A stretch of 64,000 nucleotides of DNA from Corallococcus silvisoli. GTDB lineage: Bacteria; Myxococcota; Myxococcia; Myxococcales; Myxococcaceae. Both the position numbers and the translations under genes were made by a program. The notes below the pieces were generated by a model. That model searched no databases, was not told the DNA's origin, and worked only from the letters and a program-made list of their open reading frames with translations. Position 1 is the first letter of the stretch; each line of letters opens with the position of its first letter. Shown here one piece after another: positions 23,690-32,340 of this stretch. Where the stretch lies: positions 1 through 64,000 of the forward strand of contig NZ_JAAAPJ010000009.1 of the NCBI RefSeq assembly GCF_009909145.1. The letters run 5' to 3'.

Positions 23690-25360
23690 GTGAACCAGGC
23701 ACCCGCCCCATTCCCGCCCAGGTCCGGGTCGCACCCGCGCGGGCCGCACCTGACGGGGCGGTTCGCGGACGGGACGCTGGGGGAGTTTCCCCTGGGCGCG
23801 ACGACGTCGCTTGGCCGCCACCCGTCCAACACGCTGCGGCTGGTGGACCGGGAAGTGTCCAAGGAGCACGCGACCATCGAGAAGGTGGGGCGCGACTTCG
23901 TCCTGCGCGACCTCAACTCGTCCAACGGCACGTTCATCAACGGCCGCCGGGTGACGGGGGAGATGCGGCTGCGCGACGGGGATGAGATCGCCCTGGGCTC
24001 CTCGCGGCTCGTCTTCCACAGCGGAGAGGCGGCGGCGGGCGGGGCCAATCCCCCCACGCTGCCGGGCGTGACGGTGGTGGCGAACGCCGTCTCCATGCCG
24101 GCCTTCCTGGCCCAGATGGACCAGGTGCCGCAGAACTTCCGCCCGTCCGACCAGGTGACGGACACGGCGGCGCTGCGCCGGGACTACGAGAAGCTGCGCA
24201 TCGCGCACGAGTTCCACCGGCAGGTGAGCCTCAAGGGCAACCAGGACGACCTGTTCGAGCAGATCCTCAAGGTGGCCTTCGAGCTGCTGGCGGCCGACCA
24301 CGGCGTCATCCTGAAGGTGGGGCCGGAGGGGGAGTTCATCCCGGCCGCGGTGCACCACCGGCAGGGCAAGCAGGTGAACGTCATGCTGTCGGACACCGTG
24401 CTCAAGCGCGTGGTGGAGACGGGCAAGGCGGTGCTCACGGCGGACGCCATCATCGACGAGCGCTTCTCCGCGGCGGAGAGCATCGTGGCGCAGGGCATCC
24501 GCTCCGCCATGGCGGTGCCGCTGATGGTGAACGGCGACATCCAGGCGGTGCTCTTCCTGGACAGCCGGCAGCAGATCAACGCCTTCTCGGAGAAGGACCT
24601 GACCATCCTGTCCGGCATCGCCGCGCAGGCGGGCATCGCGCTGGAGAACGCGGCCCTGGCGGAGCAGATCCGCAACGAGGCGGTGACGCGCGCGGAGCTG
24701 TCGCGCTTCCTGTCCAAGGCGGTGGCGGACGCGGTGATCAACGGCGGCACGGAGGACCTGCGCCAGAGCCGGCTCGCGGAGGTGAGCTGCCTGTTCGCGG
24801 ACATCCGCGGCTTCACCACCCTGGCGGAGAGCGACTCGCCGCAGGAGGTGGTGTCGATGCTCAACAGCTTCTTCACCGCCATGGCGGATGTGGTGTTCCG
24901 CTACGAGGGCAACCTGGACAAGTTCATCGGGGACTGCGTGATGGCGGTGTGGGGACCGCCGTCGTCGCACCCGGATGATCCGGCCCGCGCGCTGCGGGCG
25001 GCGCTGGAGATGCAGGACGCCGTCACGGAGCTCAACCGGCAGCGCGTGCTGGACGGCAAGAAGCCCATCGAGGTGGGCATTGGCGTCAACACCGGGCAGG
25101 CCGTCGTGGGCTACATGGGCAGCGCGGAGCGGCACGAGTTCACTGCCATTGGCGACACCGTGAACACCGCGTCGCGGCTGTGCGGCATCGCGAAGAGCGG
25201 CGAGGTGCTCGCGTCGGAGGTCACGGTGCGCAAATCCGGTCCGGGCTTCGACGTGGAGGAGCTGCCGGTGCTCCAGGTGAAGGGCAAGGAGAAGGGCGTG
25301 CAGACCTTCCGCGTGCACGGCGCGGAGCTGACCACCTCCACCTCCCGCAAGGTGCGCTGA
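23690..25360 (+). CDS. Adenylate/guanylate cyclase with FHA and GAF domains
   Basis: This 556-residue cytosolic class III nucleotidyl cyclase has an FHA phosphothreonine-binding domain (about 20-115: TSLGRHPSN, VSKEHATIEKV, LNSSNGTFING), a GAF sensor (about 170-340: LAADHGVILK, AMAVPLMVNGDIQAVLFLDS), and a C-terminal cyclase domain. Metal-binding Asp residues lie in LFADIRGFTTL and FIGDCVMAVWG. The Lys of NLDKFIGD and Thr of EFTAIGDTVN suggest ATP as substrate (class IIIb pattern). Start is GTG 23690 with GGTGAGG at good spacing. A Ser/Thr kinase begins two to twenty bases after its stop, so the FHA may read the kinase's phosphorylation state. That link is inference. Confidence 0.9.
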   Translation: MNQAPAPFPPRSGSHPRGPHLTGRFADGTLGEFPLGATTSLGRHPSNTLRLVDREVSKEHATIEKVGRDFVLRDLNSSNGTFINGRRVTGEMRLRDGDEIALGSSRLVFHSGEAAAGGANPPTLPGVTVVANAVSMPAFLAQMDQVPQNFRPSDQVTDTAALRRDYEKLRIAHEFHRQVSLKGNQDDLFEQILKVAFELLAADHGVILKVGPEGEFIPAAVHHRQGKQVNVMLSDTVLKRVVETGKAVLTADAIIDERFSAAESIVAQGIRSAMAVPLMVNGDIQAVLFLDSRQQINAFSEKDLTILSGIAAQAGIALENAALAEQIRNEAVTRAELSRFLSKAVADAVINGGTEDLRQSRLAEVSCLFADIRGFTTLAESDSPQEVVSMLNSFFTAMADVVFRYEGNLDKFIGDCVMAVWGPPSSHPDDPARALRAALEMQDAVTELNRQRVLDGKKPIEVGIGVNTGQAVVGYMGSAERHEFTAIGDTVNTASRLCGIAKSGEVLASEVTVRKSGPGFDVEELPVLQVKGKEKGVQTFRVHGAELTTSTSRKVR

Positions 25361-25380
25361 CGGTGCGCTCCTCGTCCTTG

Positions 25381-27714
25381 ATGCCCACGCAGTCGTGCCC
25401 CAACTGCGGCACGGTGCACGACACCCGGGTGTACGTGAGCGGCCAGAAGGTCACGTGCCGCTGCGGCATCCGGTTCGAGGTCCGCCGCGCGGACGTGTCG
25501 GGCCTCCGTCCAGCCGACGTGTCGGGCCTCCGCCTGGCCGTCCCGGCGGACGAGGAAGCAGGCGCCGCGGTGACGTTCGTGCCGCGCACGGCGGATGATC
25601 CGCCAGAATCGATGTCACCTTCCGCCGCTCCCGGTGTTGGGACGGACAGGGAGGACACGGTGGGACAGGAGATGAGGGCCGGCTCCAGCGTCCCAGGGGG
25701 AACCGAGATGAACATCCCGCGACCGGATGGCGTGGGGAAGGGGGAGGAGGGCGACGTCGCCGCGGGGGGGGGACCCGCCGCCGCGGGCGTGAGCGCCCAG
25801 TCCTCGGGGGTGGCGCTGCCTTCGTCGGAGCCAGAGGCGGTGATGGACGGAGCCACGCTGGTGCGCTCGGCGACGCCGGGCGTGCGTGCGCCCCGGGCTC
25901 CGGTGGACACATCCGTTCGCGTGGAGACGGCGGAGACGGTGCTGTCGGGCGCGAAGCCCCAGCTGCCGGGCCTGGAGCTCCTGGAGGTGCTGGGGCGCGG
26001 CGGGATGGGCGAGGTGTGGCTCGCGCGCCAGCAGTCCCTGGGCCGCACGGTGGCGGTGAAGGTGCTGCCGCCCCGGCTGGCGAAGGACGCGGAGTTCGTG
26101 TCGCGCTTCGACAAGGAGGCCACGGCGCTGGCGGCCCTGTCCCACCCGAACATCGTGCAGATCATCGACCGGGGCGTGGCGGGCGAGCACTACTACTTCG
26201 TCATGGAGTACGTGGAGGGCCAGTCGCTGCGCCACGCGCTGGGCGGGCGTGATCCGCTGGCGCCCCCGCAGGCGCTGAAGGTGCTGCTTCAGGTGGCGCG
26301 CGCCGTGGAGTGCGCGCACGCCAAGAACATCATCCACCGCGACCTGAAGCCGGAGAACATCCTGCTGGACGGGCGGCTGCACGCGAAGGTGGCGGACTTC
26401 GGCCTCGCGGGGATCCGCGAGCCGGATTCGGAGAAGCACCTCACCGCGACGGCGGTGGCCATGGGCACGCTCAACTACATGGCCCCGGAGCAGCGCCGGG
26501 ACGCGAAGAACGTGGATGGGCGGGCGGACCTCTTCTCCCTGGGCGTGATGATGTACGAGGCGCTCACGGGGGAGCTGCCCGTGGGCCGCTTCAAGCTGCC
26601 GTCCCAGCGCGTGCGCGGCCTGGATCCGCGCCTGGATCCGGTGGTGGAGCGCCTGCTGGAGACGGACCGCGAGTCCCGCTACGCCACCGCCACGGAGGTG
26701 TGCGAGGCGCTGGAAGTGTTGGTCTCCACCACGTCGTCGCCGCACGTGGCGCCGGCGTCGGAGCTGGCGCGCGCGCAGCCTTCGCACGCGGACGCCAGGA
26801 GGCTCGCGTCGCGGCCCGAAGCGGTGATGCTGGAGAAGTTCCACGCGGGCTGGGGCCGGGTGCGCACCGGCCTGTCCGTGGTGGGCGGCCTGGCGCTGCT
26901 GGGCTTCGCGGTGCGCGCCTTCGTGGGCCCGGTGAGCCTGCGCCTGGGTGACGAGGAGTACGGCCTGGGCCGCCAGAAGCCGGTGCAGACCGCGCAGCAC
27001 TTCCCGCCCAACACGGAAGGGGAGGTGTTCGCCGGCTTGAAGCTCACCCCGCCCGCGCCGGGCTCGGACACCTCCACCCTGGAAGTGGGCTTCGAGCCGG
27101 GCGAGGAGGAGTTCAACGTCCACAGCGGCTCCTGGGAGATGAAGAACCAGGAGCTGCAGGTGATCCAGGCCGGGATGGAGGCGGACGGCAAGCTGGTGCC
27201 GCGCGCGTACCTGGCCCACCGCTATTTCAGCAGCGACGATTTCACGGCCGAGGTGCTGATGGACGTGAGGCCGCTGGGCCGCGAGTGGTCGGTGGAAGAG
27301 GACGGGCAGCACTTCGGGGAGCTGGCGTTCCGCATCCGCGACGTGCAGGTGTCCGTCTTCGCCATCCCGGACGCGGGCATGCGCCTGTCGTGGCGCTACT
27401 TCTCGCCGGACGACGGGCGGGAGATTGTTGGCAACAGCGCGGAGGACACCAAGAACCTGGTCCAGGACGAGATGCCGGTGCCCCGTCAGGGCCCGTTCCT
27501 GGTGCGCCTCCAGCTGAAGAAGCAGAAGAGCGGCGTGCGGGTGGACGCCTTCCTCAACAAGAAGCTCTTCGCCAGCAAGGTGCTGCCGGGCTTCGAGGGC
27601 CGGGTGGGAAAGCTGGCCCTGGGATGCCGCAACCTGAAGTGCACCTTCGATGACCTGAAGGTGGTGGGGCGGCTCCAGGAGCGCCCCGTGCGCCGCGTCG
27701 CCACCGGCGAGTAG
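25381..27714 (+). CDS. Transmembrane Ser/Thr protein kinase with N-terminal zinc ribbon
   Basis: This is an approximately 777-residue Hanks-type kinase. A zinc-ribbon-like head (CPNCGTVHDTRVYV...TCRCG) is followed by a Pro/Ala/Gly-rich linker of about 150 residues, including a short duplicated ADVSGLR. The kinase domain (about 200-450) is complete: GRGGMGEVW P-loop, Lys in VAVKVL, HRDLKPENIL catalytic loop, DFGLA, and GTLNYMAPEQ. A membrane helix (SVVGGLALLGFAVRAFVG) lies near residue 505, then an outside region of about 250 residues with jelly-roll-like strands (EVGFEPGEEEFNVHSGSWEM). GTG 25363 is an alternative start, two bases after the cyclase stop. Both genes are probably one signalling operon. 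Confidence 0.88.
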   Translation: MPTQSCPNCGTVHDTRVYVSGQKVTCRCGIRFEVRRADVSGLRPADVSGLRLAVPADEEAGAAVTFVPRTADDPPESMSPSAAPGVGTDREDTVGQEMRAGSSVPGGTEMNIPRPDGVGKGEEGDVAAGGGPAAAGVSAQSSGVALPSSEPEAVMDGATLVRSATPGVRAPRAPVDTSVRVETAETVLSGAKPQLPGLELLEVLGRGGMGEVWLARQQSLGRTVAVKVLPPRLAKDAEFVSRFDKEATALAALSHPNIVQIIDRGVAGEHYYFVMEYVEGQSLRHALGGRDPLAPPQALKVLLQVARAVECAHAKNIIHRDLKPENILLDGRLHAKVADFGLAGIREPDSEKHLTATAVAMGTLNYMAPEQRRDAKNVDGRADLFSLGVMMYEALTGELPVGRFKLPSQRVRGLDPRLDPVVERLLETDRESRYATATEVCEALEVLVSTTSSPHVAPASELARAQPSHADARRLASRPEAVMLEKFHAGWGRVRTGLSVVGGLALLGFAVRAFVGPVSLRLGDEEYGLGRQKPVQTAQHFPPNTEGEVFAGLKLTPPAPGSDTSTLEVGFEPGEEEFNVHSGSWEMKNQELQVIQAGMEADGKLVPRAYLAHRYFSSDDFTAEVLMDVRPLGREWSVEEDGQHFGELAFRIRDVQVSVFAIPDAGMRLSWRYFSPDDGREIVGNSAEDTKNLVQDEMPVPRQGPFLVRLQLKKQKSGVRVDAFLNKKLFASKVLPGFEGRVGKLALGCRNLKCTFDDLKVVGRLQERPVRRVATGE

Positions 27715-27815
27715 TCCGTCCCCGCGGGTGGGGCTTGCCGCTCCGCCCGTGCGTTCCCACCTTGCTCCCGCCGGGCTCCGCCGTCGCGGGGCCGCCCGGC
27801 GCGCGGGTGGGGGAG

Positions 27816-28712
27816 ATGGACATGGACCTGGGACGCGTCCTGCTGCTGCCGCTCTGCGGGGTGGGGCTGGCCCTGCTGCTCTGGGCGACGTTCACCCTGG
27901 GGCGCGCGCCAGCTGGCTCCCGGCCGCGCGGGTTGCTGGGGGGCTTCGGGGCCCTGGCCCTGGGGCTCGTGCTCTTCGTCCCGTGGATGCGCGGAGCACC
28001 GCTGGTTCCCGTGTCGCCGGACGTGCTCGTGAAGGCGGTGGGTGGGGGGCTGCTGGTGCTCGCCGCGGGCGCGTCGGCCCTGGGGGCACGGGTGCGTCTG
28101 CGGGCGGACACCTTGCGTGGCGCCGCGCCGCGGTCCCTGGATGAGGCGGTGGAGGCCCTTCGCGCGGGGCGGCCTCCGGGCTTCGGGGTGTACCGGGGCC
28201 GGCTGGAGTGCCTGGAGACGCTGACATCGCCGGGCGGCGTGCCTTGCGCCTTCTACGACGCGGCGGTGCACGCGGTGGGAAAGCAAGGCCAGAAGGGCCC
28301 GCTCCTGTCGCGGGAGCGCGCGTACGCGCCGATGCTGCTGCTGAGGGGAGAGCGGACGCGGGCGGCGGTGGGCTTTGTGCCCTCCGCGCTCCTGGCGCCG
28401 GTGGAGGTCCGCCGGTGCGTGATGGTGCCCGCGCTCACTCGGGCGGAGCTGCTGGGTGCTCCCGGACAGGCGCTGTCCTGGGAGCGCGTGGGCGCGCCCG
28501 GTGAGGCGTGTCTGGTGGTGGGGGAGCTGCGGCGGGGCTTCCTCGACGGGACCTACGAGCTGCGCGGGCGCGGGGGGCGTCCGGCGCTGGTGGTGCTGGG
28601 GGAAGAGGCCGCGGGCACCGGCGGGGAGTTGTCCCGCCGGGCCTGGAGGCACTTCGCGGCGGCCGGGGTGTTGTCCCTGGCCGCCGGGGTCATGCTCGCC
28701 CGGACCCTGTGA
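27816..28712 (+). CDS. Multi-pass membrane protein with GIDE-like domain
   Basis: This 298-residue protein has two or three N-terminal membrane segments (LLLPLCGVGLALLLWATF, LLGGFGALALGLVLFVPW, AVGGGLLVLAAGASALGA), a soluble region of about 150 residues and a final helix (AAGVLSLAAGVMLARTL). The soluble part shows the pattern VYRGRLECLETLTSPGGVPC with AFYDAAVHAV, which resembles the bacterial GIDE domain of MULAN-like membrane proteins. No RING finger follows, so ligase activity is not claimed. ATG 27816 or 27822 both follow a GGGGGAG sequence. Role unknown. Confidence 0.68.
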   Translation: MDMDLGRVLLLPLCGVGLALLLWATFTLGRAPAGSRPRGLLGGFGALALGLVLFVPWMRGAPLVPVSPDVLVKAVGGGLLVLAAGASALGARVRLRADTLRGAAPRSLDEAVEALRAGRPPGFGVYRGRLECLETLTSPGGVPCAFYDAAVHAVGKQGQKGPLLSRERAYAPMLLLRGERTRAAVGFVPSALLAPVEVRRCVMVPALTRAELLGAPGQALSWERVGAPGEACLVVGELRRGFLDGTYELRGRGGRPALVVLGEEAAGTGGELSRRAWRHFAAAGVLSLAAGVMLARTL

Positions 28713-28726
28713 GGTCCGGACGGGGG

Positions 28727-28752
28727 GCCCCGGCCCGGGAAGGCGCCGGGGC
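28727..28752. terminator. Hairpin between convergent genes
   Basis: A perfect 8-bp stem (28727-28734 GCCCCGGC with 28745-28752) and a 10-base loop sit in the 48-base gap between the stops at 28712 and 28761. There is no T-tract on either side. Confidence 0.45.
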
Positions 28753-28760
28753 GAACGGCA

Positions 28761-30578
28761 TCAGCCGATCTCGACGCGGCAGGTGGGGCTGCAGCCGTCG
28801 CGCGCGGTGGTGTTGCCGTCGTCGCACTCCTCGCCATCGTCGGCCTGGATGATGCCGTCGCCGCAGCGGGCGTTCCAGATGCAGGTCAGGCTGCACTTGC
28901 CGTAGCCGGGGCCGTTGTTGTTGCCCTGGTCGCACTGCTCACCCGCATCGAGGGTGCCGTTACCGCAGGTGGACTTGCACTCGGTGCGCTGCGTCTCGAA
29001 GTTGTTCAGGGTCAGCTTGTACGAGGACGCGGACGTGTGGCGCTCCGCCTGGAACACGACGACCTCGTAGATCTTGCCCTTCACCAGACCCAGGCCCGTG
29101 ACGGTGGGCCCATTCGCCAGCGAGACCGTGCCGGACGTGGCGCCGTGCACGCCACCCAGGTCCAGGGCGAGCTTGCCGTTGATGAACACCCACACGTCGT
29201 CGTCACCCAGGAACGTCAGCTCCTCGGTGCCCTTGAACTCAAACCAGTAGCGCGTCTCGCTGGTGAAGCTGAAGTTGCGCGGGACGCCGCTGCCGTCGTT
29301 GAGCTTGTTCTCCTTGCCCAGCTTCACCCAGCCGCCGTTGTCGAGCGGGAAGAAGGTCTGGTTGTTGAACAGGTAGGAGCCATTGCCCTGCTTGCTGAGC
29401 TTCAGGGTGCTGACCTCCGTGACGTTGACGTTCGGCGTGTCGCGATACCACTGGTCGAAGGCCGTCTTGCCATGGGTGACTCCGCCGTTGCCGGTGGCGC
29501 CCTTGGCGTAGATGGGCTTGCCATCCGAGCCAAGCGGCCCGTACTTCGCGCCCACGATCCCCTGCTCCGCGCCGTTGGCATCCTCGAAGTCAGGGTGACG
29601 GGTCGCGGGAGCGCTGCAGCCCTGTCCGCCGCCCATGCCGCAGAAGTCGCGATAGACGACGGGGATCTCCACCACGTCAGGAGGAGACTCGGTGATGCGA
29701 ACACAAGCGAAGCCCGGCTCCAGCTTGCACGTCGGCGAGCAGCCGTCGTTGGCGCGCAGGTTGCCGTCGTCGCACTCCTCGGTGGTGTCACCCGGGAGGA
29801 TGACGCCGTCGCCGCAGCGGGCCTCGCAGGTGCCGTTCACGCACTTGGGCTCCAGCACGCACAGCGGCGAGCAGCCGTCGCCCATGTCGTGGTTGCCGTC
29901 GTCGCACTGCTCGGTGCCTTCCTTCTTGCCGTCACCGCAGACCGTCTTGGTGCACGGCTGGCCCAGCACGTCGCACTTGTAGCCCTGCTCCAGGCGGCAG
30001 GTGTCGCTGCAACCGTCGCCCTTGGTGGCGTTGCCGTCCTCGCACTCCTCTTCACCCGCGATGATGCCGTCACCGCACTGCGCTGCCTTGCAGCGCTGGC
30101 CCTGGAGGGGGCACGTCCAACCCGACTCCACGGTCTTGCAGTCCGCCGAGCAGCCGTCGCCGGAGACCGTGTTGCGGTCGTCACAGATCTCGCCAGCCTC
30201 GAGCAGGCCGTTGCCGCAGGCCGCCGTCTTCACGCACGCCTGGCCGGGCGTCGGGCAGGCATAGCCGGCCTCGACCTCCAGGCAGTTCGCCTTGCAGCCG
30301 TCGCCGGACGTGGTGTTGCCGTCGTCGCACGCCTCACCCTTCTGGTGCTTGCCGTCGCCACAGACGGCGGGGCCCGGATCGTACGGGCCGCCGTCGGGCA
30401 GGGTGTCACTGCCCCCATCCGTCCCACCGTCGGTTTCGATGACGCTGCCATCCGTACCGGGCGTGACGCCGCCATCAGGAGGTGGATCGTCGGTGCCGGA
30501 GCAGGCAGTCAGGGCGAGGAGGAAGGAAGCGAGCACGATGCTCGCCAGTCGAGTCCGAGCGGGGGAATGTTTCAGCAT
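28761..30578 (-). CDS. Fibro-slime domain lipoprotein with Cys-rich repeats
   Basis: This 605-residue surface protein has a lipobox (LLALTACSG) and an Asp/Gly/Pro linker. At least six Cys-rich repeats of the form CGDGxxxxGExCDDGNxxxxDGCxxxC follow (about residues 70-310 and again at 560-605), the DUF4215/myxococcus disulfide-repeat type. Between them is a fibro-slime/PA14-like domain (about 315-545), with VVYRDFCGMGG, FDQWYRDTPNVNVTEV, YWFEFKGTEELTFLGDDDVW and LALDLGGVHG. In Dictyostelium such domains belong to extracellular-matrix proteins; in myxobacteria they are abundant surface proteins. Likely adhesion or matrix role, not proven. Upstream carries no clear promoter. Confidence 0.9.
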   Translation of the reverse strand: MLKHSPARTRLASIVLASFLLALTACSGTDDPPPDGGVTPGTDGSVIETDGGTDGGSDTLPDGGPYDPGPAVCGDGKHQKGEACDDGNTTSGDGCKANCLEVEAGYACPTPGQACVKTAACGNGLLEAGEICDDRNTVSGDGCSADCKTVESGWTCPLQGQRCKAAQCGDGIIAGEEECEDGNATKGDGCSDTCRLEQGYKCDVLGQPCTKTVCGDGKKEGTEQCDDGNHDMGDGCSPLCVLEPKCVNGTCEARCGDGVILPGDTTEECDDGNLRANDGCSPTCKLEPGFACVRITESPPDVVEIPVVYRDFCGMGGGQGCSAPATRHPDFEDANGAEQGIVGAKYGPLGSDGKPIYAKGATGNGGVTHGKTAFDQWYRDTPNVNVTEVSTLKLSKQGNGSYLFNNQTFFPLDNGGWVKLGKENKLNDGSGVPRNFSFTSETRYWFEFKGTEELTFLGDDDVWVFINGKLALDLGGVHGATSGTVSLANGPTVTGLGLVKGKIYEVVVFQAERHTSASSYKLTLNNFETQRTECKSTCGNGTLDAGEQCDQGNNNGPGYGKCSLTCIWNARCGDGIIQADDGEECDDGNTTARDGCSPTCRVEIG

Positions 30579-30653
30579 GAAGCAGATGCTGGAAGGCCCT
30601 GACCCCGGGTGTCAAATGGATCAGGTGTTTTCCAACCCAGTCGGCGCGTGTAA

Positions 30654-30683
30654 ATGGAGAAAGCCCGTACAGGTGTACGGGCT
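30654..30683 (-). terminator. Rho-independent terminator of the sugar porter gene
   Basis: A perfect 9-bp stem (30662-30670 with 30675-30683, AGCCCGTAC) with a tetraloop is followed on the minus strand by TTTCTCC. It lies 27 bases past the stop at 30710. Confidence 0.75.
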
Positions 30684-30709
30684 CTCAGGTGTGACCCTGC
30701 CTCGCCGGG

Positions 30710-32134
30710 CTACATCTGTTCCAGCTCCCGACCCTTGGTCTCCTTGATGTACCGAGCGGCGAAGAAGATGGAGAAGACGGCCGCCGCGGCATACAGGCCG
30801 TAGGCCCAGCCCAACCCGAGGGCCTTGAGCGACGGGAAGGTCGCGGAGACCAGGAAGTTGGCCAGCCACTGCGCCATGGCCGCGATGGAGAGCGCGAGCG
30901 CGCGGATGCGGTTGGGGAACATCTCCCCCAACAGCACCCAGACGACGGGGCCCCACGAGAAGCCGAAGAAGACGACGTAGAGGTTGGCCGCGATGAGCGC
31001 CGTGGTGCCCGCCGCGCCCTGGAGCACCGGCTTGCCCGCGGCGTCCAGGGGGGCGGTGCCGAACAGGTACGCCAGGAGCCCCAGCGTCAGCGCCATGCCG
31101 ACGGAGCCGATGATGAGCAGCGGCTTCCGGCCGATCTTGTCCACGAACGCGATGGCGACGAGCGTGGTGAGGATGTTGGTGACGCTGGTGATGACGGTGA
31201 TGGCCAGCGAGTTCTGCTCGGAGAAGCCCACCGCCTGCCAGAGGACGCTGGAGTAGTAGAAGATGACGTTGATGCCCACGAACTGTTGAAGCATCGCGAG
31301 CACGATGCCAATCCATACGATGGGCAGGAAGCCAAAGCGGCCGCCCTTCAGGTCCGCCATGTGCGGGGTGTAGTTGGTGCGCAGCGAGTTGCGGATCTCC
31401 ACGACCTTGGACGGCGCGGTGTCTCCCTCGATGCCGCGAAGGACGCCGAGCGCCTCCTGCTCACGCCCCTTGGCCACGAGATAGCGGGGGGACTCCGGGA
31501 TGAAGAGCGAGCCCACGCCGTAGAGGATCGCGGGAGGCAGACCGCTGAAGAACATCCACCGCCACGCGGTCATGCCGAGCCAGCCGGGGTTGGAGGCGGA
31601 GCCCGCGGATCTCGCGATGGCGAAGTCCCCGAGCAGGGCCATGAAGATGCCCACCACGATGGCCAGTTGTTGCAGCGACGCGAGCCGTCCGCGCAGGTGC
31701 GCCGGAGCGATCTCCGCGATGTACGCGGGCGCCACGACGCTGGCGGCGCCGACGCCCAGCCCGCCCACCAGCCGCCAGAAGCTCAGGTCCCACAGGGAGA
31801 ACGCGAACCCGGAGCCGATGGCGCTGATGGTGAACAGGCCGGAGGCGATGAGCATCGTGCGCTTGCGGCCGTACCGGTCCGCGACGTGGCCCGCCAGGAA
31901 CGCGCCGGCCGCGGAGCCGATGAGCGCGGACGATACCGCGAGCCCCAGCGCCAGGCTGCTCGCCGCGAATTGCGTCTGGAGTGCTCCGACCGTGCCGTTG
32001 ATGACGGACGTATCGAAGCCGAAGAGGAAGCCACCGAGCGCGGCCACCACGGAGATGACGATGATGTGACCTGTGTGTGTCTCCGGCTGCGCGGTGGGGT
32101 GCCTGCTCGCTGGGACATCCAGGATATCGGCCAT
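30710..32134 (-). CDS. MFS sugar porter
   Basis: This 474-residue inner-membrane symporter has 12 predicted helices. Sugar-porter signatures are present: GFLFGFDTSVINGTV in helix 1, ADRYGRKRTML after helix 2, PESPRYLVAKGR in the central loop, QQFVGINVIFYYSS in helix 7, and DKIGRKPLLI in the second half. This fits the D-xylose/glucose/arabinose:H+ symporter family; the substrate cannot be read. ATG 32134 is chosen because AAAGGAG lies just upstream; the 63 upstream codons are low-complexity. No sugar-catabolic genes are adjacent. Confidence 0.92.
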   Translation of the reverse strand: MADILDVPASRHPTAQPETHTGHIIVISVVAALGGFLFGFDTSVINGTVGALQTQFAASSLALGLAVSSALIGSAAGAFLAGHVADRYGRKRTMLIASGLFTISAIGSGFAFSLWDLSFWRLVGGLGVGAASVVAPAYIAEIAPAHLRGRLASLQQLAIVVGIFMALLGDFAIARSAGSASNPGWLGMTAWRWMFFSGLPPAILYGVGSLFIPESPRYLVAKGREQEALGVLRGIEGDTAPSKVVEIRNSLRTNYTPHMADLKGGRFGFLPIVWIGIVLAMLQQFVGINVIFYYSSVLWQAVGFSEQNSLAITVITSVTNILTTLVAIAFVDKIGRKPLLIIGSVGMALTLGLLAYLFGTAPLDAAGKPVLQGAAGTTALIAANLYVVFFGFSWGPVVWVLLGEMFPNRIRALALSIAAMAQWLANFLVSATFPSLKALGLGWAYGLYAAAAVFSIFFAARYIKETKGRELEQM

Positions 32135-32340
32135 GACGTGCTCCTTTCCCAAGGGGCACGTCCTGCACGGGGGAAACCGGGGGAGGGGGTTCGCCTCCCG
32201 GTGTCCGGCCCTCGCGGTTCGCACAACGGCCCTGTGAATAGGTGCCCCCCCGGGACACTGGAGGGCACCCCCAGCCGGGACTCCGCTTCCTCGGCCGCTC
32301 GTGGGGGCAGGAGGCCCCGCCACGGAGAGCGAGACGGGGG

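Noticed and set aside
28800..30400. Regularly spaced similar DNA segments that resemble a repeat array
   Set aside because: They encode the Cys-rich protein repeats of the fibro-slime protein and lack conserved CRISPR repeats and unique spacers.
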